Below, piece by piece: positions 1 through 8,689 of a stretch of 64,000 nucleotides of DNA. Below the pieces are notes generated by a model. That model worked only from the letters and a program-made list of their open reading frames with translations. It did not search any database and had not been told where the DNA came from. Each line of letters starts with the position of its first letter. The stretch's first letter is position 1. The position numbers and the translations under genes are program-made. The stretch is taken from positions 124,001-188,000 of the forward strand of contig NZ_MPDJ01000007.1 in the NCBI RefSeq assembly GCF_001881565.1, in the 5' to 3' direction. The DNA comes from Eisenbergiella tayi. GTDB lineage: Bacteria > Bacillota > Clostridia > Lachnospirales > Lachnospiraceae.

Positions 1-224
1 CTCACTGCCGGAGAAACGGCTGCTGGTTCTGTCCCAATGCAAGCGACGAAGAGCTGTTGCACATGATTACAAAACACCCGGAGCTGTTTGACCGGCTGAT
101 TGAATGGGAGAAGGAGGATAACATCTTTCATCGTCGGCTGACACGCAGAGAAACCCCGTCTGAGGTAAAGGCTCGTTTACTGAGCAAATCCCAGACGGGG
201 TTTTCTTCGCCCAAAAGCAAATAA
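1..224 (+). CDS. PAPS reductase-like protein, C-terminal fragment
   Basis: An open frame enters from the left window edge and stops at TAA 222-224, giving the last 73 or so residues. It contains the motif GCWFCP near its start, a paired-cysteine signature typical of the C-terminal part of phosphoadenosine-phosphosulfate-reductase-family proteins found on clostridial conjugative elements. The rest is charged and helical. It ends 16 bp before the next gene on the same strand, so it probably belongs to the same transcript. The catalytic domain lies outside the window, so the family call rests on the cysteine motif and on remembered gene order. Confidence 0.5.
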   Translation, partial: HCRRNGCWFCPNASDEELLHMITKHPELFDRLIEWEKEDNIFHRRLTRRETPSEVKARLLSKSQTGFSSPKSK

Positions 225-240
225 GAAATGGAGGTTTGAG

Positions 241-2115
241 ATGGCTGAAAACAAAAATGCACAGCAAGTCCGCGAAATCACGGACAAGCTGGAACAGGGC
301 ATCAAGGAGCTTTTTGAATCCGAGCGGTTCAAGGAATATCTCCGCACGATGTCCAAGTTCTACAACTATTCCTTCAACAACACGCTGCTCATTGCGATGC
401 AGAAGCCGGAGGCAACCTATGTTGCCGGTTATACCTCGTGGCAGCGCAACTTTGACCGTCAGGTCATGAAGGGCGAAAAAGGCATCAAAATTCTTGCGCC
501 CGCGCCGTACAAGGCACAGGAAGAGCGTGAGAAGATTGACCCTTTGACGCAGAAGCCGGTGATCGGCGCAGACGGAAAGGCTGTCACGGAAACGGTCGAG
601 GTTCTGCGTCCTGCCTTCAAGGTGGTGAGTGTCTTTGATGTTTCCCAGACGGACGGCAAGGAGCTTCCGGACATCATCGTCGATGAGCTGAAAGGCACCG
701 TCGAGAACTACGAGGCGTTCTTCGATGCGCTCAAGCAGGAGTCTCCCGTCCCAATTTCCTTTGAGGATATTCCGGGCGGCGCAAAGGGATTCTTCTCTCC
801 GGTTGAAAGCCGCATTGCCATTCAGGAGGGCATGAGCGAAATCCAGACGGTCAAGACCGCCATTCATGAGATCGCCCACGCAAAGCTCCATGCCTTCAAG
901 CCTGACGAGAAAGCCGCGCCCGAAGATAAGAAGGATCGTCACACCAAAGAGGTTGAGGCGGAAAGCGTAGCCTACACTGTCTGTCAGCGGTACGGCATTG
1001 AAACCTCGGACTACTCCTTCGGGTACATCGCCGGTTGGTCATCCGGCAAGGAAACCAAGGAGTTGAAAAGCTCTCTGGACACCATCCGGAAGACGGCGGC
1101 TGAGATGATCGAGGGCATTGACGCCAAGCTCAAGGTACTGCTGGCAGAGAAAGCGCAGTCCGCAGAGAAAGATACCGAAGCGCCCGCAGAGCCGATGCCG
1201 GAAGCACCCATTTACCGTGAGACGGCAAATTACGCCTATGAAGCCGGTGAGATGGAAGCATACCGCGCCTCCCTTGCGGCAAACGAGGAATGCCGCAGGG
1301 CGATTGAAGCGGCGATCAGCTCTAACTACGGTGATAACCGTCTGGATGCGGATGCTGCCGTGAAAAGCGTCCTTGAGCAGTTCCCTCCGGAGCGCGTCCG
1401 ATATGTCCTCGCAAACACCATTCAGCAGAAAGACTTTGACGGGCGCATTCCGCAGCCCCTCAAGGAGTGGGCAAAGAGTGTTGAGGTCTGCCCGGAGAAT
1501 GCCTCCCGCTTCCTTGTGGATAAACCAAATCCCGGACTGACGGCACTTTTCGTGGATGCGTTCCGTCAGCAGACCGAACCACAGAAAGAAGCTACTTCCG
1601 AGAAGGCAGAGAAAAGAGACCCGGAGGTCGTTGCATGGGAGAACGGTGAGATTACCTCTATTGAGGTAAAAACAGTGGAGGTCAAGTCTCCCTTTGCCCC
1701 CTTGCCGGAGGAAGCGGCAAAAGCACCGAAAGCGCACCGTCTGACTGCGGAAGAGAAGGAAATCAAAGCCGCCATCATGGACACGCTCAAGGGGCAGATC
1801 GCCTATAACAACGACGGAATGCGGGCTTCCTACCGCGCCTCCAACCACTCCTTCAATCTGCTGGCACGGAACGGCGTCAAAATTGAGGGCAACACGGTCA
1901 CGCAGAACGGTGAGCCGCTGTTCAAAATCCATCGCCGTCATGCGACGCGGAAAACGCAGGGCTGCTACCGTGAGCTGATGCCGATGCTGGAATACATTAA
2001 GCAGGAGCAGAAGCAGGAAAAGCCCTCCATCCGCGATCAGCTCAAAGCTGCCGCGAAAACACAGCCGGAGAAGAAGTCCCCGGTCAAATCCAAAACACAC
2101 GACATGGAGTTGTAA
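241..2115 (+). CDS. ArdC-type anti-restriction protein with zincin motif and DUF3849-like region
   Basis: This 624-residue protein has an N-terminal region (about 10-125) resembling the ArdC ssDNA-binding domain, including SFNNTLLIAMQ and a GYTSWQ segment. A zinc metallopeptidase motif HEIAH follows at residues 209-213, with a downstream EVEAESVAY helix that could supply the third ligand. Residues about 323-445 resemble DUF3849. The last 30 residues form a basic tail starting SIRDQLKAA and ending DMEL, which recurs in two neighbouring proteins. ArdC of plasmid pSa protects incoming single-stranded DNA and has been proposed to enter the recipient with it; the same role here is inference. The start is set by GGAGG about 8 bases upstream of ATG 241. 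Confidence 0.8.
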   Translation: MAENKNAQQVREITDKLEQGIKELFESERFKEYLRTMSKFYNYSFNNTLLIAMQKPEATYVAGYTSWQRNFDRQVMKGEKGIKILAPAPYKAQEEREKIDPLTQKPVIGADGKAVTETVEVLRPAFKVVSVFDVSQTDGKELPDIIVDELKGTVENYEAFFDALKQESPVPISFEDIPGGAKGFFSPVESRIAIQEGMSEIQTVKTAIHEIAHAKLHAFKPDEKAAPEDKKDRHTKEVEAESVAYTVCQRYGIETSDYSFGYIAGWSSGKETKELKSSLDTIRKTAAEMIEGIDAKLKVLLAEKAQSAEKDTEAPAEPMPEAPIYRETANYAYEAGEMEAYRASLAANEECRRAIEAAISSNYGDNRLDADAAVKSVLEQFPPERVRYVLANTIQQKDFDGRIPQPLKEWAKSVEVCPENASRFLVDKPNPGLTALFVDAFRQQTEPQKEATSEKAEKRDPEVVAWENGEITSIEVKTVEVKSPFAPLPEEAAKAPKAHRLTAEEKEIKAAIMDTLKGQIAYNNDGMRASYRASNHSFNLLARNGVKIEGNTVTQNGEPLFKIHRRHATRKTQGCYRELMPMLEYIKQEQKQEKPSIRDQLKAAAKTQPEKKSPVKSKTHDMEL

Positions 2116-2127
2116 GAAGGGAGACGC

Positions 2128-3321
2128 ATGAAGAAATACACAGACGTTGACATCATTGCGGAGCTTCAAAAGCTCGTGGACAGTCATGTAGACAGCTACA
2201 AGGAAGACTTCGACATCGACAAGCGCATCATCCGCCGCGCCGCCGAAAGCCAGAATCCCGAAGACAAGACGCTGATGTGGTTCTGCCGTCCGCATGGAAC
2301 GCACTGCCTCAACGAAAATCAGGTCTTCATTCAGGGAACGCGGGATCACAATACCTTCCGTTTCTATGCGGAGCAGACCTACGACGAGTGCATTGCCCGT
2401 GTCATTGTCCCGAAAGCTGTCAAGCGCGGCAAGGTGTTCGGGGATGTCTTTGAGATCAACTACCGGGAACAGGCGGCAAACGTAGCGCAGAACTCTGTTG
2501 CGCCGGATCATGACCGGCTGACCTTTGCGGATGGCTTTGTGCTGGAAGCCCCCTGCCGCAGCAGCTTCGATGCAGCAATGGCTCTGGTTAGTGAGCATGG
2601 CGGCGTACAAGCCCACCGGACGCTCCCGAAGGACGCGGAGGCTCTGACAGAAGTGTTGACCAAGCAGAAAAGCCGCCGTGACAGACTGCCGGAGGCAGAA
2701 AGGACAGAGACGCTTGCCCCTCTGCCCGTTGCAGAACTTCGGAAGTATGAGGTAGTCAAAAAGGCGCATCCGGACGCACTGGTCTGCTTTGCCCAGAATG
2801 GCTATTTTGAGCTGTACGGCAAGGACGCGGAAAAAGCTGCGCCCTTGCTCGGCACAAAGCTCCTTGTGAAGAAGGTACGCGGCAAGCCTTCTATTCCGGT
2901 CACTGGCTTTCGTGAAAGTGCGTGGGTAGCCGGTTCTCACAAGCTCTGGAAGTCCGGCATGGATGTCTTTCTCAGCAAGGACGGCGAGACCTTCAAGGAA
3001 CTCAAAGGCGCAGATTACATTCCTGTCGGCGCAACGCTGAATGTGGATGGGATCAAGTGCAGAATCGACGCGGTTGATTTTGCCGCTGATGAAGTCCGGC
3101 TGACCAACATCGAGGACAAGAACCGCCCCATCCGCTTTTCTGAGAGCATCCAGTATGTCCGCGCCTATGTGGAGGATGCCGGAACTGCCATCTACGACAC
3201 CATCCCGAAGAAGCCCGCTGCCCGTGAATCCATCCGTGACAAACTGAAATCCGCACAGAAGGCACAGCCGACCCACACGCCGAAACCGCAGAAATCGAAA
3301 GGAAAGGATATGGTACTCTGA
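2128..3321 (+). CDS. Conjugative-element protein of unknown function with shared C-terminal tail
   Basis: This 397-residue protein begins 12 bp after the ArdC-like gene behind AAGGGAG, so it is cotranscribed. I recognise no enzyme motif. The middle of the sequence (about 215-260) contains YEVVKKAHPDALVCFAQNGY and ELYGKDAEKAAPLL, which resembles the mismatch-recognition fold of MutS domain I proteins and of several conjugative-element polyproteins; this is only a pattern impression. The final 31 residues carry the tail SIRDKLKSAQKAQP, a Pro/Lys-rich stretch, then KDMVL, matching its neighbours. Its position between ArdC-like and ArdA-like genes suggests a role early after transfer, which is inference. 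Confidence 0.7.
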   Translation: MKKYTDVDIIAELQKLVDSHVDSYKEDFDIDKRIIRRAAESQNPEDKTLMWFCRPHGTHCLNENQVFIQGTRDHNTFRFYAEQTYDECIARVIVPKAVKRGKVFGDVFEINYREQAANVAQNSVAPDHDRLTFADGFVLEAPCRSSFDAAMALVSEHGGVQAHRTLPKDAEALTEVLTKQKSRRDRLPEAERTETLAPLPVAELRKYEVVKKAHPDALVCFAQNGYFELYGKDAEKAAPLLGTKLLVKKVRGKPSIPVTGFRESAWVAGSHKLWKSGMDVFLSKDGETFKELKGADYIPVGATLNVDGIKCRIDAVDFAADEVRLTNIEDKNRPIRFSESIQYVRAYVEDAGTAIYDTIPKKPAARESIRDKLKSAQKAQPTHTPKPQKSKGKDMVL

Positions 3322-3322
3322 T

Positions 3323-3538
3323 ATGAAAAACTTTACCGTAGAAGAACTCAACCTGATGTGCTGCTTCAACACGTCCAGCCGGAAGCGGCTGATCGACGAT
3401 ATGAAGAGCGTCACCCTGAACGACATGGACGGTGAGATTGCGGAGCTGATGTATAAGACCGTCCGGAAGCTCGAAGCCATGACCGACGCGGAGTTTGAGG
3501 AACTGTATATCATGCCGGACGGCATGGTAGATGACTGA
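3323..3538 (+). CDS. Transposon-transfer-assisting (TTRAP) family small protein
   Basis: This 71-residue acidic protein begins MKNFTVEELNLMC and has the C-terminal pattern KLEAMTDAEFEEL, both hallmarks of the small TTRAP family found in clostridial conjugative transposons beside ArdA genes. The molecular function of the family is not established. The ATG lies 1 bp after the upstream stop with no strong Shine-Dalgarno sequence, so translation is probably coupled. Its last bases overlap the region of the next gene's ribosome binding site. Confidence 0.8.
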   Translation: MKNFTVEELNLMCCFNTSSRKRLIDDMKSVTLNDMDGEIAELMYKTVRKLEAMTDAEFEELYIMPDGMVDD

Positions 3539-3551
3539 AAGGAGGATGCCC

Positions 3552-5324
3552 ATGCCCGTATTAGACGGTGATTTTGAAGCCTTCGTCACGAACCTTGGCA
3601 AGTACAACGAGGGTATGCTGGTCGGTGAGTGGGTGAAGCTGCCCACCACAGAGGAAGAGATGCAGAGGGTCTTTGAGCGCATCGGGATCGGCAAGCAGGA
3701 TGATTTCGGTCAGCCCTACGAAGAGTGGTTTATCACCGACTACGAATGCCCGATCTACGGCGTCCAGAAGATGCTTGGCGAGTATGAAAGCCTTGATAAG
3801 CTCAACTACCTTGCCGCTTTGATTGACGAGCTTTCCCTGAGCGATCAGGAAAAGCTCGTTGCCATTATGGAAGCCGGTTGCGATGAGGTCAGCGACATCG
3901 ACGATCTCATCAACCTGACGTTCAATCTGGACTGCTACGACATCATGCCCGGTATCAACGACGAATCCGACCTTGGCTATTATTACGCCCACGAAGCCGG
4001 TATCTACTCCGAAAAGGATCTCGGTCCTCTGGCAAATTACATCGACTATGAACGCTATGGGTGCGACATTGCGATGGATGAGCAGGGACGCTTCACCGAT
4101 GAAGGCTATGTCCGCGTCGCAAGCGAGAGATGGGACAGACAGTTCGACGGCGATCTTAATGATATTCCCGACGAATACCGGATCACCGGCTCAGGGGAAG
4201 CTACCGAGCGTGACAGCACCATTGCCGTTCTCATCGTTGAGCCGGGAAAGGAACCTTATGTGAAGGAGATTGACTCCGGTCTGGAGTCCTTGCAGCATGA
4301 GGTCGGCGGCTGCATCGAGGCAATTTATCCCTACGAAGACCCTGTTGCCTTAGTCTGCAATGAGGAAGGCAAGCTGGAAGGTCTGCCCCTGAACCGCGCT
4401 CTGCGAGATGAGGACGGTGACATCTACGACGTTGTTGCCGGAACATTCATGGTAGTTGGCTTGACGGATGACAGCTTCGGCTCTCTGACCGTAGAGCAAA
4501 TGCAGAAGTTCTCTGACCACTTCAAGGTGCCGGAGCAGTTTGCAAAGCTGGGCGATAAGATTGTGGCAATCCCCATGATCTCGAAGGAGCAGCAGAAGCA
4601 GGAAAGCATCGAGCAGAAGGACTTCGAGATGAACGCCGATACCTCCGGCTTGACGGTTGCCGGTCACATCGGAACGTGGCACACCATTGACCAGCACGAA
4701 ATCGGCGGTCACAGCTTTTATCTGATGGAGCATGACACCTACGGCGATGAGGCGGCTTGCATCATCGTCGATGAGCGCGGTAAGCTCGTCCTTGATGATG
4801 TCTACAACGGCTTTGACGATGACACGCTCCGCCTTCTCGACCTTGAGGTCAAGGAAGTGCCGGAAATGCCCGATCCCGTGCTCTCCGTTCAGGATATGAA
4901 GGACTACGGCTACGCATGGGCTGGCGTTCTTCCCGCCGGTCAGGAGGCGGCTGAGAAGGCTTTGGAGAAGGGCTGCGAGGTTTACCGTCTCTATTCCGAT
5001 AACACCGAGGGCTTGTGCGTAGATGCCAAGGAGATTGCCGACCATGCGGCAAAGGGCGGAATGCTCGGTATCAGCAAGGAAAGCTGGATGGCGGCACTTG
5101 AGAAGGAAAACTACCTCAAGGCAGCGGAGATGTCAATGGAGGATGACTACGGCATGATTGATGGGATCATCAACAACGGTCCGAAGGAGGACAAGACCCT
5201 TGATGCCAAAGCCCCCGAAAGGGGTGAAAAGTCCTCCATCATGGACAGGCTCAAGTCTGCAAAGGCTGAAAAGCAGAAGGAATGCTGCCCTCCCCAAAAG
5301 CACAAAGGAGAGATTGAGCTGTGA
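3552..5324 (+). CDS. ArdA anti-restriction polyprotein with DUF3846-like and tail regions
   Basis: I start this 590-residue protein at ATG 3552, six bases after AGGAGG; an earlier ATG at 3531 has no spaced ribosome binding site. Residues about 1-215 are a very acidic ArdA domain (VTNLGKYNEGMLVGEW near the start, and a YDIMPG segment). ArdA proteins mimic B-form DNA and block Type I restriction enzymes. Residues about 217-330 resemble DUF3846 (AVLIVEPGKEPYVKEI). The following regions around LMEHDTYGDEAACIIVDE and VQDMKDYGYAWAGVLP resemble YodL/large-polyvalent-protein regions of conjugative elements. The C-terminus repeats the tail SIMDRLKSAKAEKQK ending GEIEL. The element also encodes a Type I system, so ArdA may protect in either direction. 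Confidence 0.8.
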   Translation: MPVLDGDFEAFVTNLGKYNEGMLVGEWVKLPTTEEEMQRVFERIGIGKQDDFGQPYEEWFITDYECPIYGVQKMLGEYESLDKLNYLAALIDELSLSDQEKLVAIMEAGCDEVSDIDDLINLTFNLDCYDIMPGINDESDLGYYYAHEAGIYSEKDLGPLANYIDYERYGCDIAMDEQGRFTDEGYVRVASERWDRQFDGDLNDIPDEYRITGSGEATERDSTIAVLIVEPGKEPYVKEIDSGLESLQHEVGGCIEAIYPYEDPVALVCNEEGKLEGLPLNRALRDEDGDIYDVVAGTFMVVGLTDDSFGSLTVEQMQKFSDHFKVPEQFAKLGDKIVAIPMISKEQQKQESIEQKDFEMNADTSGLTVAGHIGTWHTIDQHEIGGHSFYLMEHDTYGDEAACIIVDERGKLVLDDVYNGFDDDTLRLLDLEVKEVPEMPDPVLSVQDMKDYGYAWAGVLPAGQEAAEKALEKGCEVYRLYSDNTEGLCVDAKEIADHAAKGGMLGISKESWMAALEKENYLKAAEMSMEDDYGMIDGIINNGPKEDKTLDAKAPERGEKSSIMDRLKSAKAEKQKECCPPQKHKGEIEL

Positions 5325-5542
5325 GCAGAAGTCAGAAATGGAGACAGGAGTGGTCGTTCTTCATCGGGGACAGCGGACGCCGGAAGTATAACCGCTTCTG
5401 CGTCCGCTGCGTCCATAGCTGCAAGCAGAGTTTCCGTGCCGATCTCATCGCCTGTCCGCACTTCTCCCGCAAGGCGTCGCAGAGTAGACAATTAGGGGTC
5501 GAAAAAGCCTGTGATTGCAAGCCTCAGAGCTACGAAAATTGA
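5321..5542 (+). CDS. Small cysteine-containing protein
   Basis: This 73-residue protein uses GTG 5321, overlapping the upstream stop by 4 bp (GTGA), with AAAGGAG about 10 bases upstream. It begins SRSQKWRQEWSFFI and has cysteines in CVRCVHSC and a later ACPHF, suggesting a compact zinc-binding fold. Similar small proteins close anti-restriction operons on clostridial elements, to my recollection with no known function. The last 20 or so residues (from about ASQSRQ) look unlike the conserved part and may be an extension produced by loss of the original stop. Confidence 0.6.
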   Translation: MSRSQKWRQEWSFFIGDSGRRKYNRFCVRCVHSCKQSFRADLIACPHFSRKASQSRQLGVEKACDCKPQSYEN

Positions 5543-5639
5543 CCAACCTAAGTGATTGTATTCCCTGCGCAGTTTCTTCTTTAGCGCGGAAATAAGTGTC
5601 GATTTCGGCACTTGTTTGAATGCCCGGAAAACGAACCAA

Positions 5640-5688
5640 GAGCCTCTGTCGATGCCCGGTTTGGGTATCGGCAGAGGCTCCTTTTTTG
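5640..5688 (+). terminator. Rho-independent terminator of the anti-restriction operon
   Basis: A near-perfect 14-bp stem (5640-5653 pairing with 5667-5680, GAGCCTCTG against CAGAGGCTC) is followed by a run of T. It lies about 100 bp past the last gene of the plus-strand block. Confidence 0.85.
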
Positions 5689-5721
5689 TGTCTTTTCCTT
5701 GAATTTTACCGTAAAATCATT

Positions 5722-5801
5722 CGCTAATCCATAGTAACACCATTAGCGTTTCTGTATCACTATGGTTCTAAACCATATAATATTCATGAGCGATTTAGAA
5801 A
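5722..5801 (+). promoter_or_regulatory. Promoter and candidate operator of the HTH regulator
   Basis: TATAAT at 5776-5781 is preceded by two inverted repeats: CGCTAAT with ATTAGCG, and TATGGTT with AACCATA, the second partly overlapping the promoter. The 13-mer AGCGATTTAGAAA lies 7 bp downstream of the -10 and recurs in the promoter of the next gene at 6251-6263. The likely ligand is the regulator encoded immediately downstream, which is inference. Confidence 0.6.
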
Positions 5802-5819
5802 AGGAACAGGTAAACGCCC

Positions 5820-6155
5820 ATGATTGATAAACGAATAGGAAAGCGCGTTAAGCAAGCCCGTGAGCGTCTTGGTATTACACAAGAGGATCTTGCAGAAAAG
5901 ACCGGCTTAACCACAAATTATATTTCCACCGTCGAGAGAGGGATGTCATTTCCGCGTTGCGAGAAGCTGATTATTTTGCTCAATGGCTTGGAGACATCCG
6001 CTGATTCAATTTTCTGCGATGTCTTAGAGCATAGCGGAGAGGCAAAAGCCTCAGAACTCTCAAAGAAAATTGCTGATCTTCCTCCCGAAGCGCAAAAGCG
6101 TATTTTGCAAATGGTTGAGTTGATGATCCAGCAAGAGAAGGATAACATGAAGTAA
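5820..6155 (+). CDS. XRE-family HTH transcriptional regulator
   Basis: This 111-residue protein has a Cro/CI helix-turn-helix at residues about 7-60, with the signature RLGITQEDLAEKTGLTTNYIST. A short C-terminal region (about 75-105) is rich in Ala/Glu/Lys and ends in a helical LPPEAQKRILQMVELM segment. It follows AAGGAACAGG. It probably represses its own promoter and that of the SLOG-family gene, since both carry the same 13-bp motif just past the -10. Confidence 0.85.
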   Translation: MIDKRIGKRVKQARERLGITQEDLAEKTGLTTNYISTVERGMSFPRCEKLIILLNGLETSADSIFCDVLEHSGEAKASELSKKIADLPPEAQKRILQMVELMIQQEKDNMK

Positions 6156-6167
6156 GCTCATTGAAGG

Positions 6168-6196
6168 CTGCGTGATTTTTCACGCAGTTTTTTCTT
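6168..6196 (+). terminator. Rho-independent terminator
   Basis: CTGCGTGA and TCACGCAG form an 8-bp stem around a TTTT loop, followed by a T-rich run. It ends the HTH regulator transcript. Confidence 0.85.
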
Positions 6197-6235
6197 TTGC
6201 CGACTTATTTCTACAAATTTCTTGATTTTCTATGC

Positions 6236-6263
6236 TATAATCTATGTATAAGCGATTTAGAAA
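6236..6263 (+). promoter_or_regulatory. Promoter of the SLOG-family gene with repeated motif
   Basis: TATAAT at 6236-6241 is followed 9 bp later by AGCGATTTAGAAA, identical to the motif at 5789-5801. A CGCTAAT half-site also appears nearby at about 6269, as it does upstream of 5820. No good -35 is visible. Confidence 0.5.
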
Positions 6264-6295
6264 CACACGCTAATACATATAAGGAGATCAAGAAT

Positions 6296-6811
6296 ATGAA
6301 AAGTTGTGCCTTCACCGGACACCGACCTCAAAATTTACCCTTTGGCTTTCGTGAGGATGATGAACGCTGCACTGCGCTCAAAGAAACCCTAAAAAAACAA
6401 ATTATCCCTTTGATTACAGATGAAAATGTCACCCACTTTATCTCTGGCATGGCTCTCGGCGTTGATATGTACGCCGCCGAGATCATACTGGAACTGAAAA
6501 AGACTTATCCTGGCATTACGCTTGAGAGTGCCATACCGTGCGAAACACAGGCAGCCAAGTGGAATGCAGCAATGCGCGAAAGGTACTATGGCATTGCTGC
6601 TCAATGTGATAAAGAAACGCTTCTTCAAACGCACTATACTCCTGACTGCATGGACAAGCGCAATCGGTACATGGTAGATCACGCTGATTACATCATTGCA
6701 GTATGGGACGGCAAGCCCAGCGGTACAGGCAAGACAGTGATGTACGCCCAAAGCAAGGGGAAGGTAATCATCAAAGTCAATCCGGCAACACTTGCGGTTG
6801 AACGGTTATAA
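6296..6811 (+). CDS. SLOG-family (DUF1273/YpsA-like) protein
   Basis: This 171-residue protein begins MKSCAFTGHRPQNLPFG, the signature of the DUF1273/YpsA branch of the SLOG superfamily, a Rossmann-like fold that binds nucleotide-derived ligands. Further family features are FISGMALGVDMYAAE (about residues 43-57) and YIIAVWDGKPSGTGKTV near the C-terminus. The ATG follows AAGGAG. SLOG proteins are common on mobile elements and some act in nucleotide signalling or DNA uptake. The ligand here is unknown. A start further upstream at 6197 would add residues lacking family similarity, so I reject it. Confidence 0.85.
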   Translation: MKSCAFTGHRPQNLPFGFREDDERCTALKETLKKQIIPLITDENVTHFISGMALGVDMYAAEIILELKKTYPGITLESAIPCETQAAKWNAAMRERYYGIAAQCDKETLLQTHYTPDCMDKRNRYMVDHADYIIAVWDGKPSGTGKTVMYAQSKGKVIIKVNPATLAVERL

Positions 6812-6875
6812 ATGCCCAAAAACGCCTCCACAAATCAATCCTTGCTTAAATCGCAAAAATCATTTCTAAAATACA

Positions 6876-6931
6876 AACGCAGTACACGATTCCGCGATTG
6901 TGGAATCCGTGTACTGCGTTCATTTTTTTGT
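6876..6931 (+). terminator. Rho-independent terminator
   Basis: A long stem with AACGCAGTACAC on the left and GTGTACTGCGTT on the right is followed by CATTTTTTT. It lies 65 bp after the SLOG-family gene and separates it from the convergent recombinase gene. The remainder of 6932-7083 shows nothing I can assign. Confidence 0.85.
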
Positions 6932-7083
6932 GCAGCCTTTCACGGCTCAAGAAGAAGTCACTCTGTTTCGGAAAGTCGAATAGTGCCTCCTATGAACAGC
7001 ACATCGAGTCAATGAATCTGAATCGCTGGAAACGGTTATTCGTTTCTGCTGCACTGTAAAAGCCAAGTCAGAACTGAATAAGA

Positions 7084-8031
7084 TTACAGTAGATCGTTCA
7101 GTAAATTCATACACTTGACCTTCTGTTGGAGGTTTGCACTTCCGTAGACATTCAGTGTAAAGGACACATTCTTATGACCGAGGATTTCAGAGAGCGACTT
7201 TATATCAAACTCCGGAATCTCAATCGCCCTGACCGCGAATGTGTGTCGGATCTCATGGAACTTCACCTTCTCCAATCCATTCCGTTTCAGGAAACGGGTG
7301 AAGAACTGTCGATAAGTACGAGGCTCTGTCGGCTTTGTTTTGCCGGTCAAGAAGTAGTGGTTAGGGTTATCCGTGTAGAACTTCTTGATAATGTTCATCA
7401 GAAGAGACGGAACAGGGATCGTCCTTGCAGAAGTTTTCGTTTTGGGCGGTCCGATGTGAAGATAGGACTCGCCCTTCTTTTTGTCATAGATGCGCTGGAC
7501 AGTCTTATTGATGCTGATGGTCTTATCTGTCAACGAGATGTCCTTCATCTGCAATCCGCAGAGTTCTCCAATGCGTACTCCGGTAAAGAGTGCAATGAGA
7601 ATGCCAGCAGTCTTCCTGTTCAAGTTCATGTAGATACACTGAATCAGAGCTTGCTCCTGATCCTTTGAAAGAGAAACTACCTTCTTAATGCCAAGTTCCT
7701 TCGGGTACTCGACGAGATCCCAGTTCAGCAGTGGAATTGCCCTTTCTTTGTACGCAAACTCCATCGAAAGTCTGAGAACGAGGATCACATCCCGGATGGT
7801 CTTTACCGTTAGCCCTCCGGTCTTGTCCAACCTACCGGCATCATGGAGGTACGAAATGTAGCTCTGGATGTCCGTTTCGGTGATGCTGCCGATCTTACGC
7901 TTGCCGAAGTATGGAATTAGATGATTTTCGGCAATCAGAGTAAAGCTGGCATGGGTTGACGGCGTGATCATTGGCTGCTTTTGATTTAGCCAAGTGTTCA
8001 CAAGCGTCTTGAATTGTGTATTGTTAGTCAT
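7084..8031 (-). CDS. Tyrosine recombinase, probable hsdS invertase
   Basis: I start this 315-residue protein at ATG 8031 behind GGAGGTGG. It has an N-terminal SAM-like core-binding domain (about 1-105) and a catalytic domain with the full tyrosine-recombinase set: Arg in TGVRIGELCGL, Lys in PPKTKTSART, HEIRHTF, ILGH and the nucleophile in LNVYGSANLQ. It lies next to a cluster of hsdS cassettes flanked by inverted repeats, the same arrangement as phase-variable Type I loci in other bacteria. The natural inference is that it inverts those cassettes rather than integrating the element, for which the serine recombinases at 33.6-38.6 kb are better candidates. Confidence 0.85.
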   Translation of the reverse strand: MTNNTQFKTLVNTWLNQKQPMITPSTHASFTLIAENHLIPYFGKRKIGSITETDIQSYISYLHDAGRLDKTGGLTVKTIRDVILVLRLSMEFAYKERAIPLLNWDLVEYPKELGIKKVVSLSKDQEQALIQCIYMNLNRKTAGILIALFTGVRIGELCGLQMKDISLTDKTISINKTVQRIYDKKKGESYLHIGPPKTKTSARTIPVPSLLMNIIKKFYTDNPNHYFLTGKTKPTEPRTYRQFFTRFLKRNGLEKVKFHEIRHTFAVRAIEIPEFDIKSLSEILGHKNVSFTLNVYGSANLQQKVKCMNLLNDLL

Positions 8032-8084
8032 ATTGACCACCTCCACGAACATTATCCGTTGGAGGGATAATCAGGGCAGTATAT

Positions 8085-8145
8085 TCCTCAAGTAACGGTC
8101 TTGAGAAGCGTCCGAAACTCCGGTTTCCGGGCTTCGATGAGCCGT
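8085..8145 (+). repeat. hsdS inversion repeat IR1, copy A
   Basis: This 61-bp sequence encodes the conserved HsdS N-terminus SSNGLEKRPKLRFP. It recurs in opposite orientation at 10428-10488 and 12378-12438. Copies A and C match throughout; copy B differs at one base (G against A, giving FPG or FPD). Confidence 0.9.
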
Positions 8146-8669
8146 GGAAAGAAACTACTTTATCTGCGCTTTTCTCTAAAAGTACACAGAAAAATGCTGA
8201 TGGACACATCACGAATGTAATTTGCAATTCCGCAAAGCTCGGTCTTATTCCACAACGCGAGTATTTTGATAAGGACATTGCAAACAGCGATAACACAAAC
8301 AGCTATTATATCATCCAGCAAAATGACTTCGTATATAATCCGCGCAAATCGTCCGATGCTCCATACGGTCCGATCAGCAGCTATAAGTATGCAGAGGATG
8401 GCATTGTTTCTCCGCTGTATCTTTGTTTTCGTGCGAAAGACGAAATTAACCCTCTGTACTACGAGTGGTACTTCCGGTCATCGGCTTGGCATAGATACAT
8501 TTATATGTCGGGTGATAGTGGTGCGAGACATGACAGAGTAAGCATCAAAGACGATACTTTCTTTGCTATGCCCATCAACCTTCCGTCAGAGCAGGAACAG
8601 AGCAAAATTGCGTCCTTTCTCCAAAGTCTGGATGATAGAATTGCTGCACAAGAGAAACTTGTGGCATCC

Positions 8670-8689
8670 CTCAAGAAGCATAAAAGAGG
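8670..8689 (+). repeat. hsdS central repeat IR2, copy 1
   Basis: CTCAAGAAGCATAAAAGAGG encodes LKKHKRG between the two target-recognition domains. Other copies are at 9884-9904 and 11840-11861 (inverted) and 10606-10621 (direct). The match with 11840-11900 extends leftward through the LVASL codons, about 45 bp in all. Confidence 0.85.

Noticed and set aside
1039..3525. Minus-strand open frame of 828 codons
   Set aside because: It lies antisense to the ArdC-like and next genes, which have clear families and ribosome binding sites. Its translation is Leu/Arg-rich without motifs.
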